Notes under the pieces: model-generated
What the model was told of the DNA's origin: nothing
Seen by the model: only the letters and a program-made list of their open reading frames with translations
The model's database searches: none
Made by a program: the position numbers and the translations under genes
Source of the DNA: Leptobrachium leishanense
Taxonomy: Eukaryota; Chordata; Amphibia; Anura; Megophryidae
Reading direction: 5' to 3'
NCBI GenBank assembly: GCA_009667805.1
Contig: CM019064.1
Location: 80,702,675 to 80,766,674, forward strand
DNA: 64,000 nucleotides
Shown: in pieces, positions 32,980 to 44,511 of the stretch
Layout of the letters: the number at the start of each line of letters is the position of its first letter
How positions within the stretch are numbered: the stretch's first letter is position 1

Positions 32980-34079
32980 TACAGTATGTGAGCACATCTT
33001 GTAACTAAATCTACATCATTTGTTACACCAAATCCGGTGTTTTTAACATCGTTTGCCTATTTTGTAGTGGTGTGCTCTGAATTTTTTATGTTTTGTATGT
33101 TCTATTCACTGGACACTCAGAAGCACCCTTATAAAATTCATATTTAGGTGAATACAATCATTCTGGTTCATCTTCGTGGATCAAGACCTGGAAGTGGGAA
33201 TGTTTTTGTGAGTCGGCTCCTTCCGGTAACTATCATTTCATTTGCATTTAGGGCCATTGGATTAGCTGGATGCTCACTCGAGAGTCCCCCCCCCCCCGCA
33301 TTCATGTACCTTCCACAGCTCGCAGGAAGCCGGCAAATTGTCACCTCCAGAGGAGTGCTAAAGGGAGCCCAGTACCAAATTGAGGGTACATTTTTAAACT
33401 AAAGAGCTACACGGGAAGAAGGGTTTCGATGGAGTTAGGCGGTGTGACAGAACACGCTGTCACTGTGCGACTTGGGGGAGGGCTGTGGGCTTGCCTCCTG
33501 CTTACAGACTATGGCCCAGCAGTTAAATGGGATATTTTGAGTCTGTTTGCCATCTCCTGCAACCATCAGACGCATGGCACACAGTGCAAAGTATTTCTGC
33601 GGTCGCCGGTTCATCTGAACCAGGCGAACCATGCTTTTGGTAGCTGCACGTCTGGAACTATTATGGGCTACTTTTTCATATTAGCCCAGCCGATTTAAAT
33701 GTATAATTTCTTGCCAGACGTGACTGTTTCCCTCTGGAAAAATATGTGTTTAAATGGCTGAAGACAGAATGGAGTTTCTACAATGTTTGAATAGACTGTA
33801 ATCTGCTGGCACCCATTGTTTTAGGTTAAGAAAGGTTATGTAATGTTTACTGTACTGTCTACCTAATGTATTTAGATTTCTCATTTCAAGACGTCAATGT
33901 TTGTGCAATTATCTGTATCAGTTGTGATTAGATCCTCCTACAAGAAGTTGTGATTGTTTATATGTAAATGACTTCTGTCTGCCCCCATAAAAATCTGTGC
34001 TTGTCAATTTGATTAAACCAGTTCTATTCTAACCAAGCTTGAAGTCACAACTCATGTTTTGGGGTGCCAGGAATCTTCT
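32980..34079. other. Unassigned sequence
   Basis: C11 run near 33287-33297. No exon or repeat end recognised. Confidence 0.35.
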
Positions 34080-34296
34080 GCCCGCTGTGCCAAGGAAAGG
34101 CTCCAGGTCTACAGCTTCGGCTTATTCCTGGGGGTGCTAGCCAGGCTCTCTCTACATGCACCGGGCCTTAAACTGCGGCTAAGGTACCAGAGGAAGGTGT
34201 GAGAGTCACGAGGAGAAACTGGGTGTCCAGCGAGGAAGCAGCATTTGGCAGATGTGACCTTGTCCAGGCACAGATCTGTTACAGGCGGGGTTAATG
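34080..34296. repeat. Dispersed repeat H, copy 2
   Basis: CTCCAGGTCTACAGCTTCGG through CACAGATCTGTTACAGGCGG is a diverged duplicate of 28931-29150. Same orientation. Confidence 0.65.
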
Positions 34297-34459
34297 TTTA
34301 ACCCCTCTGCCTCTCTACTCCCATTTTATCCCTGGGTGGATCCCTTTAAATAATGGAAATCTCCAGGTAATTCAATGATGCAGTGCCAGTGAAGCTGCAT
34401 GTGAACGTATATTAATGCAGGTGGTGTCACTGAACCTCTTTTAGTTTATACACGAGGTG

Positions 34460-35050
34460 CTTTATCACAACCTAGACGTTAAAGACCAGATGCAAATGGA
34501 AAACATTTTGCGTCTGCTGTTTTCCATTTGCGGCTCACATGTAATGTCCGTTTTAAAGCCGAGCAGCTCGAGTCGTATTACATCTCAGCCACAGCGCAAT
34601 AATACCAGCAGACGCTGAACACCACGCTGTTATCGGGTCCAGGGGACTAGGAATCATGCTCTAAATATCAGCACCAGAATTATTTCTGGTGCGCAGTTTT
34701 AATTCTCCACCGCAGGACTGTTTAATCAACACCGTGCGCACTATTGTTCTTCTTTCTATACCATAGGGGGCTCTTTATATATGTGTTTTGGATTTGTGGA
34801 GTGCAAAAGGAGCAGCACTGAAAAGCCCCTGTGGTTTTGTATAAATTTATTACTTTATTTGGAAGAAGTGTGAAAGGAACTTCTGTCTTTGTTTTTTCTA
34901 CGGCTATAGGAATCCATGGAGTTGAAGAGCTTGCATGAATGAGATCCACTCGGACGGCGGGGGAACACTGGGAACTATTTGTTCCAAGTCTTCCTTTGTC
35001 CATTGATCGAGGAGGCAGTGGATCGTGCTGCTCTCACCATTGAGGGATCT
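34460..35050. repeat. Dispersed repeat E, copy 1
   Basis: It shares with 42276-42640 the landmarks TTTTCCATTTGCGG, TCCATGGA and GAACACTGGGAACTATTTG, spaced differently. A frame at 34900-35050 bounded by AG and GTAAGT looks exon-like, but because part recurs at 42.4 kb it is taken as repeat. Confidence 0.5.
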
Positions 35051-35143
35051 GAGGTAAGTACGGGATTTTTGGGTGGGTTTAAGATTTTCATGTTATGATT
35101 GTACTGAAGCACAATCCCTTAACACCTGGGTCTGAAAGACATT

Positions 35144-35325
35144 CAGGGTTATTCAGAGAAAGGTGAAAACCAGGAGAACTAGCACGAGAAAAGAACAATC
35201 TAGACCAAATAGCCGATTTGGAAAGTGAGATAAATGGGAGAATTTTTCTGGTTTGGCTATTTTGACCTAGAATTTTCACTTCTCCAGTCATTGTCCTGGC
35301 TTTCCCCCTTTTCTGAATAGACCTG
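35144..35325. mobile_element. Short palindromic MITE related to family A ends
   Basis: It starts CAGGGTTATTCAGAGAAAGG and ends CTTTTCTGAATAGACCTG, with ATT on both sides (35141-35143 and 35326-35328). The two halves are an imperfect palindrome. Only the terminal decamer agrees with family A, so it may be a related subfamily. Confidence 0.65.
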
Positions 35326-35557
35326 ATTTTTGCAACCGGAATAACATAAATGCAGATGGGGAACTGGTTGTAATGGCACGTACTCCATCTGCAGGGGCCA
35401 CATTGACAGCTCCCATACAAAGTATAGGAGACGTTAATGTACAGCAACCTGGCGCAAGCTCTGCTTCCATCTCGGAATCGGACAAGCTAGAAATAAGCCC
35501 AGCCCTCGGGCCGTTACGCTGTACGGCTCGCACTGTGCTTTGCGAACAGGTTGTGAT

Positions 35558-36487
35558 TAGGGATGCACCGATACTAGTATCGGTATCGGGGCCGATATTG
35601 CCGTTTGCATGAGTACTTGTTACTCGTGCAAACGGCCCGATACATCCCGCCGATACCGGAAGCCGGCGCTGGGCCGGCTTGCCGGCATCCGCTGGGCTGG
35701 GGAAGCTGGCCGCGTGCATGAAAAGCACGCGGCCAGCGTTCCCTTCCGGCGTGCCGCGATACTCACCCTTCCTGAAGGTCCGGTCGCTTGGCAGTGATGC
35801 GTTCCCGCGGCCACTGGGCGCTCCTGTGACGCTGCCTCTCGGCTGGAGGCAGCGTCACAGATGCGCCCGGCGGCCACGTGATCGCATCTCTGCCAACAAG
35901 CGACCAGACCTTCAGGATGTGTGAGTATCGCGGCACGCCGGAAGGGAACGCTGGCCGCGTGCTTTTCATGCATGCGGCCAGCTTCCCCAGCGTTCGAGCT
36001 GCGGGCAAATCCATGAGAGCTGGGGGCAAATCCATGAGACCTGGGGGCAAAGCCATGAGACCTGGGGGCAAATCCATGAGACCTGGGGGCAAAGCCATGA
36101 GACCTGGGGGCAAATCCATGAGACCTGGGGGCAAAGCCATGAGACCTGGGGGCAAAGCCATGAGACCTGGGGGCAAAGCCATCAGAGCTGGGGCATAATC
36201 CATCAGAGCTGGGGGCATAATCCATCAGAGCTGGGGGCATATCCATCATAGCTGGGGGCAAATCCATCAGAGCTGGGGGCATATCCATGAGTGCTGGGGG
36301 CAAATCCATGAGTGCTGGGGCAAATCCATGTGAGCTGGAGGCAAATCTCATATAAATTTTTATGAGGTCTGTTCTTATTGGAAAGCGTCACATGACATTA
36401 AAGAAAAGTATCGGTTATCGGTGAGTACTTTTAAAAAGTATCGGTACTCGTACTCGGCCTTAAAAAAGTGGTATCGGTGCATCCCTA
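35558..36487. mobile_element. hAT-like element with perfect 8-bp duplication
   Basis: It starts TAGGGATGCACCGATACT and ends GTATCGGTGCATCCCTA. GTTGTGAT is repeated exactly on both sides (35550-35557 and 36488-36495), the 8-bp target duplication of hAT elements. Inside, 35697-35790 and 35909-36000 are long inverted arms that include GCACGCGGCCAGCGTTCCC. A 21-bp minisatellite at 36000-36350 follows. Frames on both strands read through the minisatellite, but none resembles a hAT transposase, so the element is non-autonomous. The exact duplication suggests comparatively recent insertion. Confidence 0.9.
36000..36350. repeat. 21-bp minisatellite inside the hAT-like element
   Basis: About 16 tandem units of the type GCTGGGGGCAAATCCATGAGA, with variants (CCTGGGGGCAAAGCCATGAGA in the middle, GCATATCCATCA at the right). 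Repetitive MALPPGL- and GGKSMRP-like peptides come from this array and are not genes. Confidence 0.9.
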
Positions 36488-36559
36488 GTTGTGATCATGC
36501 CAAAGATCATTAAGATACCTAAACATGAAGACTGTGGTAAGCATAGCTTGTATTTGCTT

Positions 36560-36750
36560 GAAATGTAGGTTTGATAAACTCTTTAATTGTTAATCAGTAT
36601 TTTTGTGTTGTTAATATCTTGCATTTTATTACTTTGTAGTTCTGTACCTACTGTAACAATACAATGTTTCTTTGAACCCAGGACATACTTGAAAACAAGA
36701 GCAATCTCAATGTATCCTTCCGGGTAGAATCCTTTCTAAATAAATAGAAA
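36560..36750 (+). repeat. LINE 3' UTR and tail
   Basis: TAATATCTTGCATTTTATTAC, then TTTGAACCCAGGACATAC and the shared tail, ending GGGTAGAATCC. Same 3' end as the copies at 26.4 and 38.2 kb, without ORF2. Confidence 0.7.
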
Positions 36751-37344
36751 TCACTTAAGTACATTTTAACTGAATACGCATTATCTAGTACACATGAATA
36801 TACGAAATAATCCTAATTACACTTATCCCTTACAGGCTTCATGAAAAACAGCATCAAGGTATTTATTTCCTTATGTAAAACCACTGAAGTTTGTATAATG
36901 TAATGGTGCAAATGTCACTTTGATGGGATTTTCTATCTTTATCAGGGCTGGTGATCGTCTTAGTCAGCACATTCCAGAGTCTGTTCATAAATTCTCAAAT
37001 CGCACAGCTACTTGCTTTATAGTGAGTAAATTACCCAGTTATTATTGTTACATTATTCCTGTAATGGAAAAAAATAATCTTTACCTAAATAAATAAATTC
37101 ACCAAGCATTATAACAAGCATTTTCCTAATTCCCATCCATTCCTCGTTGCTTACTTACAGCAAGCTAATCCAATTGGATGGAGCAGTCCAGACTTTTCCC
37201 TCCTGACCAAACCACACGTGATTTATTTACAAGTTCCTGTCCAGACTCCTTATGCACTTTAGGTGAGACCTAAAGGTAATATATAAACTTTGGCTGTTAT
37301 TCGTTGTATGGACAAAATATAAAGGGTTGGTTTTATTTTCCTTT
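36751..37344. other. Unassigned sequence
   Basis: AT-rich, nothing recognised. Confidence 0.35.
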
Positions 37345-37603
37345 AAAAAAATAAATAAGGAAACTTTGATTCTATTGGTAGTAATCTACTTCCCATTCTT
37401 AAATAAGCAATAAAAAACAAAATAACTCAAACGGAAACTAACTGATCCGAATCACTGATCTGAATCGCACAGGAATTTCGGATCGATCCGAAATTTACGG
37501 ATGGTCGATATTTCTTTTTCGGAAATGCTCCCGAAATACAAAAATGGTGAATTTCGTCCGCATTTGGATTTGTATTCGGAACGAAACTAATTCTACATCT
37601 CTA
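37345..37603. repeat. Dispersed repeat G, copy 2
   Basis: Matches 32735-32979 from GTAATCTACTTCCCATTC to CTACATCTCTAG. Confidence 0.6.
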
Positions 37604-37823
37604 GTAGAGATAGCGGCAAATATGATGACCCAGGCTAAAAGTTAAGAAAGTAGTTTAAACCACAAAATCAGTCCAGTGCTCACCTTTCACATAGGGTGCC
37701 AGATTGCCCATGTTTTCCTGGACACGTATTGTTATTTCATGCAGAGGGGAGCACAGGGAAAATGCTGCTCTGCAACATATATACTTTGTATGCTGCAGGA
37801 CAACTGGGATTCCTTTTTTATAC

Positions 37824-37862
37824 CTTATTATTATTATTATTATTACCTTATTATTATTACCT
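37824..37862. repeat. (ATT)n microsatellite
   Basis: About 11 TTA/ATT units with one CCTTATT interruption. Confidence 0.85.
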
Positions 37863-38177
37863 TACCTTCAGCATATGAATTAGAAATGCTAGGGTTGGCA
37901 TTTTTCATGCACTGCCGATCTGCATGAATAAAATATATGTGCCTAAGAAAAAAACATGGTTGACCTGGCAACCTTACTCCTACTACTCATGGGTAACAGC
38001 GTACACTGTTAGTATTCAGCTGCCCTCCATCCCAGTTCCCAGTATCCTTCCTATAACCCTGCCAGACACCATTTCCGTGAGCTTGCACAGTGCAGCATAA
38101 GTTTCCAGAAGGTGATACCACCAGGAGAGCTCGGCTCGGCTGCCATTTCTGTCTCACAGCACACTTTGGCTATATTT

Positions 38178-38700
38178 ATTTATTTTATATATAAAGGATT
38201 TTACCAGGAAGGATACATTGAGATTTCTCTCGTTTTCAAGTATGGCCTGGGTTCAAGAACATGGTTACAGAAATACAAAGTAGTAAAATGCCAGAAATTA
38301 ACACAAAACAAATACAGAATAACAGAAAATAAATATGTAGGAAATATAGTCACCATGTTACATGTTTACAGGTACATTCCTTATTGTGGTATTGTTAATA
38401 GAGATCTCTTAAGTGACTTTAGACTGGGGGAAGATTTGATGACGTCTGGGAGGTTATTCCATAATTGTGGTGCTCTGTAGGAAAATGAGGATCGAGCCAC
38501 TTTCTTTTTGTATTGTGGTATTGCAAGTAAGGTGCAGGTCCTAGATCGGAGGTTATAGGTTGAGGGAACTGCTGGGGAAGCAGCCTATTCAGGTAGGGTG
38601 GCAGCTTCCCAGAAAAGCTCTTAAACACCCAGGTTGGAAAGGAAGAGTGCGTCTAGATTCCAGCGATGGCCAGTTTAGTTCTTTTAATATACCCTCCCTA
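38178..38700 (-). pseudogene. LINE ORF2 C-terminus with intact 3' end
   Basis: On the minus strand it runs from the ORF2 tail to the 3' terminus. SSLESRRTLxx-like sequence lies near 38690-38650, FKSFSGKLPPYLNRLLP at 38628-38580, and a frameshifted ARSSFSYRAPQLWN-like block follows. Next come the 3' UTR and the tail CTTGAAAACGAGAGAAATC ending CCTGGTAAAATCC plus an ATAAATAAATA terminus. This is the reference copy for the LINE whose tail the 13.6 kb SINE shares. 5'-truncated and frameshifted. Confidence 0.75.
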
Positions 38701-39562
38701 GTTGTCAATAAGTTAACTACAGGAAACCTGACACCTAGCATCTCCTGTATTTAGTTTATTAACGGGAAACGCGATTCCTTGCGGTTCGGATATAGCATTG
38801 CCCTGTGTGAGGTTACTGTACCTCTCTGTGTACTGTTACTGTACTGTGCTTCCACACAGGAGACGGTGGTTCAGGGTGACATACCGACTCCTAAAAGCTG
38901 GTGTTAAATGAGGTTGCAAAAGCAAACTCATTTAACACTCTCTAAACCCCCCCATTGTATCCCATACTCAAATGTCTCCCCGCTGTGAAAATGGCGGTGC
39001 GATCCGCTGCTTCTCCACAGGAACAGAGTGAGACTAGGAACAAATATTTTTTAGTTTCCCTCCAAGATCACTCCCGCGACTGGGGCTTGCAAAGCTCCTT
39101 GTAGTCTTTTGGACTCCACGAAACGATACTTGTGGCAGCGTGGAGCACCGCTGCTGGTATTCGGCAGCTTTGCGTGGCTTTCTGTGGTGAGGTGCTAAGA
39201 TAGCACCTACCCTGGAATACAACAGTAAAATCGAGACATTAAGGAAAAATCTGCAGGCTAAGTTGATGTCAAGTTGTCGAAGCATGTACTAGACTTGATC
39301 TGGCTCTTGATTTAGCTTGTTCTGATCTCTGTTGTTCGTTCTTGTCCTTGACCCAGCTTTGTCTTGTCGCTCTTCTGACCTCTATTACCTTTGATTTTGA
39401 CTTTGTCGCTGGTCTCTCTTGTCTAGTCATAGGTACCTTGCTGTTCCCTGACCACTTTAATGACTGGTGTTAGGATTTTTTCTTGTCTTGTGTCTTGTGG
39501 TTACTGACATTGTATTCATTTACAAGTCGAGCTGCTAATTTAGTAATATGAGCCACTAAGCA
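38701..39562. other. Unassigned; hairpin at 38903-38940
   Basis: GTGTTAAATGAG and CTCATTTAACAC face each other around a short A-rich loop, like the hairpin at 42594-42621. No exon recognised. Confidence 0.4.
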
Positions 39563-39566
39563 TTAA

Positions 39567-40216
39567 CCTCCCTGGCGGTGTTCCCGAGTGTGTCTCGGGG
39601 TTAAATTTCACTGCTGAGAGCAGTAACCCCGAGACACACTCGGACTGTATACAGCACCTCTCCATGCGCTCCCTTGATGATCTCTGCAGTCTCCTCCGGT
39701 GATCGCGGCGTTTTACTTCCTGGATTCCTTCTGCGAGGAGGGAACCAGGAAGTATAAGGTCGTGGTCGCCGGAGGAAGCAGCTGGGGACAACGAGGGAGC
39801 GCAGGGAGAGGTGATGTATCCAGCGGCATCCCGAGTGTTGCTCGGGGTTACCGCTTACAACATAGGAATTTAACCCCGAGCCGCACTCGGGATGCACTGG
39901 ATACATCACCTCTCCGTGCGCTCCCTCGATGATCTCTGCAGTCTCCTCCGGCGATCGCAGCATTTTACTTCCTGGATTCCTTCTTGCGAGGAAGGAACCA
40001 GGAAGTATGAGGTCGCGATCGCCGGAGGAGGCAGCTGGGGACATCGAGGGAGCGCAGGGAGAGGTGATGTATCCAGTGCATCCCGAGTGTTGCTCGGGGT
40101 TACCGCTTCCAGCATAGGAATTTAACCCTGAGCTACACTCAGGAATACCGCTGGGGGCAAAAAAAATAGACCGCTTTTAGACGTGTTTTTTCCCAAAAAT
40201 TAGACCGCCAGGGAGG
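39567..40216. mobile_element. TTAA-type (piggyBac-like) element of tandem palindromes
   Basis: The ends are CCTCCCTGGCGGTG and ACCGCCAGGGAGG, with TTAA on both sides (39563-39566 and 40217-40220). Inside, a ~250-bp palindromic module (ACATCACCTCTCC...GGAGAGGTGATGT arms, CGGCGATCG / CGATCGCCGG, ACTTCCTGG / CCAGGAAGT) occurs twice in tandem, at about 39655-39830 and 39900-40075. Frames on both strands are shadows of the palindromes. It is non-autonomous. Confidence 0.85.
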
Positions 40217-40220
40217 TTAA

Positions 40221-40655
40221 AGGCTTGTGACCATCTTCATAGTGCAGGAGGGGTGGGGTCGCGCCTATTCCCCGATGGGGCGGCTGCAACCACCAAATGC
40301 ATCCAGCCCAACAACATGTGCAAAACATAACAAAGAAAAAAATGTCATCTGCGCTTACTCCAATTATACCGTGTGAAACTAAACACAATTAGAGGTTTGG
40401 TTTCTTATCAATGGCCATTATAAGACTAAAGCTCGCCCGCCAACGTCACGGCACCTCTATAAGGGCGAGTCCTAACCAAAATGAAACCACAGGCTGCTAC
40501 ATAGCAAACCATACCTGCTCATGCTGCTTGTCAAACATGAGGTAGACTGGTGGGCCTTTATTTATTTATAAAATTTAGTGGGCCTTTATAAAATTTATTT
40601 CTTTTGTAACAATCTTTAGCAGCTCGCTGTCACCGGCTGAGCTAGAATAGGACCC
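40221..40655. other. Unassigned sequence
   Basis: Nothing recognised. Confidence 0.35.
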
Positions 40656-40659
40656 TCAG

Positions 40660-40784
40660 GACCCTATTCTAAAATTGGTGTAAACTTAACCAGAGATGTT
40701 GGAAGCTTAACAACTCCATAGAATATAACGGCTCTGGTAAATTTATAACAGCTCTAAGTTAACAACAAACTTGGAATAGGGCTC
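40660..40784. mobile_element. Small inverted-repeat element
   Basis: It starts GACCCTATTCTAA and ends TTGGAATAGGGCTC, with TCAG on both sides (40656-40659 and 40785-40788). Superfamily unknown. Confidence 0.55.
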
Positions 40785-40788
40785 TCAG

Positions 40789-42275
40789 TACCTTTCTCTA
40801 AGAAGCATTTGTTTTAACAGGCACCCAGTCACTCCCTTTTGCTGGATGCTTGTGATAGCAGAAATAAGATGAGGAGAAAAAAAGTTAAAGCATTAAATAA
40901 ACTTTAATTCTTGTAATTTATTGGTAAAATCAAAACAAAAAAACAGTCAAAGCAAGGACCAAAATACTTATTTTAAAAACTATACTGCTTTTTAAAGAAA
41001 AAGAAAGAAAAGAATACCAGTAATTCCCGTTAATTTTTCTGAATAGCGTTTGTAGTTTTGTGTGAAATATTATGTACCTTTGTTTGACTACATTACTGGT
41101 TTTGGCACGTTTTAAAGAGAAATCGTACTGATATACGTGAAGTTTAACAGTAACAAGTAATTCCACACTAGAAGAAAAAAGAGAACCAACACTCAAGACA
41201 AAAGTGCTTTTATATCTAGAGCCTTATGGCTACATCTTGCACCAATGAGTCAGTGTCGGTGTGACTCAAGTCCCTCAGTGACAGGTTGTATGAGGAAACA
41301 TTAGAATGCACAGACGTTTGTGGAACATTTTAATCAGTTCATTCCAGATAAAGCAGATGCAAAGTACTCTCACTGAGCTGCCAGGGGACTTGCCGGCTTG
41401 TAAATATAACAAAATACCATGTGTGTATAACACTTGCACATGGTCAAAGTGCAGTCCGTTCTATGCGATCTGCTCAGTATGGACTGTACGGAAAAAAAAC
41501 CCTGAATAGTTGTCCAACACTGCTTTGAGTATTTGCTCCTTTTTGGACGAAATGTGAAGTTTGTCCGAATCACAAGTTGCCGAGCTGCCATATGTTGACG
41601 TAACTAATCAGCATGAACAGAGTAGTTTGTGCAGTTCATTAATTACTTACTTTGTCCGTGCTACAGTAACTGATGGTTTTCCAGCGCTTGCAAGGCAGCC
41701 ACCATTGTAAAAATAATGAAATAAAGCAAATAAAAGCCTATGGGGTCAAAATGACCAGGTTAACTCTGACCAATGGAAGGCCTTAAAAAGTGCTTATCCA
41801 CCGTGAGCATCAATTCTGCACAAGTATGGGAGAACATGGATTATTTATTAGCATCAGGTTTTTGTTTTTTTTTGTCTGGATTTTTGAGTTCCAAGTCTTT
41901 TTGGCATGCACCCCTCCCCCGCTTTATTAATATAGGTATAGACAAGGCCCCATCCAATGTACATGGGGTGGTGTTGGGTGGACACTGGACCTGTCCACCA
42001 TCCATGGACTACTCTATCCATGGCACGATGCCTGTTATTATTAGTCATTACAAGAACATCAGTCAGTAATTAAAAATCACGTTGTGCTATCTACAGTGAT
42101 TTATATATTAAAGTTAAATAGCAGACAATTTGTGCACTTTAAAAAATATGCAATAGGAGCACGCATTACAATCATAGCAGTTATACATTAATTATAATTC
42201 GTCATTTATTAATGAAATTGATGTAACCGGATGGACTGGAGGCAGCGAGAGGGCTGTTAGACTATGGCTGGAAAC
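40789..42275. other. Unassigned AT-rich sequence
   Basis: No exon or repeat end recognised. CCATCCATGGACTACTCTATCCATGG at 41998-42023 is a short local repeat. Confidence 0.35.
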
Positions 42276-42640
42276 TACAGGCCCTATTCCAACCGAGCCA
42301 TTAGTAATGGCTCCCAAATGGATAAATTGTCCCGAAACGGTTTTCCATTTGCGGTTCGTTATTAATGGCTCTGTTCCACCTGAGTCACTGTATTAGCATC
42401 TCGACTTGGAATATTTTGGAGATGCTGGTAGATTTGAAGGACTCCATGGAATGAAGTGCGACCCTGTGCATGGGGCCACAGAAGAACACTGGGAACTATT
42501 TGCTGCTGGCAGCAAGAGGAAGCAATGGATCATACGGTTTCTGTACCCTGGGATCAGAATTAAGTGTAGAAGTCTCTCGAGTTTAAATTTCAGTGTTAAG
42601 TGATTTTGCAAAATCACTTAACAAAAGAGTCTGAGAGCAA
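42276..42640. repeat. Dispersed repeat E, copy 2, with central hairpin
   Basis: GGCCCTATTCCAACCGAGCC at the left resembles the end of the element at 40660. TTTTCCATTTGCGG and GAACACTGGGAACTATTTG match 34.5-35.0 kb. GTTAAGTGATTTTG / CAAAATCACTTAAC at 42594-42621 is a perfect hairpin. Confidence 0.5.
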
Positions 42641-43229
42641 GTATCCAATTTTTGAATTGAAATAATTTGTAGCTACTAGCAGATGAAAATCAAGCTAACA
42701 GCTCCTATATAAAGTAATTTACAGAAAGCAGCAGCAGCAGCAGCTTCCGAGCTGCAAGCAAAGCAGCGTCTCGTTTAGAATAGCGGTTCAAGACAGTAAG
42801 CTTATAGGCAGAGGCGGCTCTAGACTTTGTGAGGCCTTAGGCGAAACTTAAATATGAGGCCCCTCTAACGGCCACAATGAAAAAAATGCAAGCAATAAAT
42901 AGTAACGCTTTATATTGCATATTAAGACAAGCCTTAATTCACCGTTTCTCGAATTTTATTTGTCTCCTAACCAGTTAATTATCTATAGTCACAGTATATT
43001 GTGCAGCTGCCTATTCAATATCCTTGCTGCTGTCTTCTTAATGTGACATAAGTTTGTCAGGTGGAGCCCTTCTATAATACAGCTCGAGCCATTAACTTAA
43101 CGGCACTGTTAGACAAAGGGCCCCACATCTTTAGCTTCCAGTACTGAACTACGAATTCCATTTTCTTCCAAAACCTGGTATGAAGTGATTTTCACTTTTT
43201 CAAATAACCACAATTTTCAGAAACTCTAT
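42641..43229. other. Mostly unassigned; possible hAT-like end at 42807
   Basis: CAGAGGCGGCTCTAGACTTT at 42811 resembles the start of common hAT-like elements, but no partner end was found. Confidence 0.35.
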
Positions 43230-44508
43230 CAGGGTTATTCAAAGAGAATCGACAAGTCACCGCATGTTCGGTGACTTTTCGTTCCCTGCAATTCGGCGAT
43301 CCTACGATTCGGCGATTACCAAGAAAGGCTTAATGATCTTAACATGTACAGCTTGGAAAAAAGACGAGACAGAGGAGATATGATAGAAACATTTAAATAC
43401 GTAAAGGGAATCCACAAGGTAGAGGAAGGGAGTATATTTAAAAGGAAACAAAATAGCAAAACAAGAGGACATAGTCTTAGATTAGAGGGGCAAAGGTTTA
43501 AAAGTAACATCAGGAAGCATTATTTTACTGAGCGGGTGGTGGATACATGGAACAGTCTTCCAGTAGAAGTGGTAGAGGCCAAAACAGTAATTGAATTTAA
43601 GCAAGCATGGGATAGGCATAAGGCTATCCTAAACGAAAGATAAATCCAGGTCAAGTATCCATGTAATTGGGCAGACTCGATGGGCCGAAAGGTTCTTATC
43701 TGCCGACATTTTTCTATGTTTCTATGATCCTAGTTCGCCGACCCTGCTGTGTATTCAGCAAGCACCACAGGGCCGCCGTACTGCAGGGAAAACCCGTCGC
43801 AAACCCGACGAACACTCACTGCAAAACCCACCGAACACTCACTGAAACCCGCAGAAACGGCTGGATTAACCCCGCCGAACACGCCGGAGAAACCCGACTA
43901 GCCGCCAATCACAGCGCAGAGCAGCCGCCGGAAAAACCCGACATGCAGACGAATTAGGTGGGGGGAAAAAAACCGTTCGCTTGAAAGTTTGAAATTTGAA
44001 GCGTTGTTTGCAAAAATACTACTGAACAAAAATGCCTGGAATTTAGACCTAAGATCCAATGAATGATAATAAAAAAGCAGTTACAGTAAAAAGAAAAGAC
44101 GACGATTTAAGAAAAAAAAAGGGAAATTTTTTTGCCAAAAAATGCCTTACCGATCCTAAAAAAAAATCGATAAATAGACTTTTTACTGCACAATATAATA
44201 TTAAACGGTTTAGATATTGAATTGAAAATGGAAATATTTTTAACATTGAAGAGCCTATGGGATTCGTCTGAATAATAATGCCGAATGAAACCACCAAACA
44301 GCAGGGCATTTCGGCAACTTTTCCATGCTGTTTTGTGTTCTCTGAATAGACGAAGCAGAGCAGGTACCGAACAGGCACCGTATGTGCAGGTAATTCGCCA
44401 ACATTTGGCAAACTGCCTGCTCTCTGAATGGCCAGGAAAGGTAACCGTACGCTGACTTTCACTGTTCGGCTACCTTTCGGACACAATTCGGATCTTTGAA
44501 TGACCCTG
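43230..44508. mobile_element. Family A element, copy 4, interrupted by a CR1-like LINE
   Basis: The ends are CAGGGTTATTCAAAGAGAATC and TTGAATGACCCTG, with TAT on both sides (43227-43229 and 44509-44511). The family sequence is continuous up to GATCCTA at 43304 and resumes with GATCCTAGTTCGCCGACC at 43726. A 421-bp LINE lies between. Confidence 0.8.
43305..43725 (+). pseudogene. CR1-like LINE 3' end, 5'-truncated
   Basis: About 100 codons (43344-43643) encode YSLEKRRDRGDMIETFKYV, TRGHSLRLEGQRF and RKHYFTERVVDTWNSLPVEV. This is the C-terminal tail of CR1-type ORF2 (RRxRGDxI, TRGxxLKL, RxxFFxxRVVxxWNxLPxxVV). The 3' end TTTCTATGTTTCTATG resembles the ATTCTATG-type terminus of CR1. GATCCTA (43298-43304 and 43726-43732) is a 7-bp target duplication. 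The remaining frame is open to its stop, so this copy is little decayed, but it lacks everything upstream. Confidence 0.8.
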
Positions 44509-44511
44509 TAT

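Noticed and set aside
34900..35050. Exon-like block between AG and GTAAGT
   Set aside because: Part of it recurs at 42.4 kb, so it is dispersed repeat E.
36000..36350. Possible CRISPR-like direct repeats
   Set aside because: Units are head-to-tail without unique spacers and lie in a vertebrate transposon.
35620..36351. 243-codon minus frame with repeated PPALMD/PPGLMA peptides
   Set aside because: Product of the 21-bp minisatellite inside the hAT-like element.
39540..40125. Six overlapping frames of 60-147 codons on both strands
   Set aside because: Mirror images of the palindromic module in the TTAA element.
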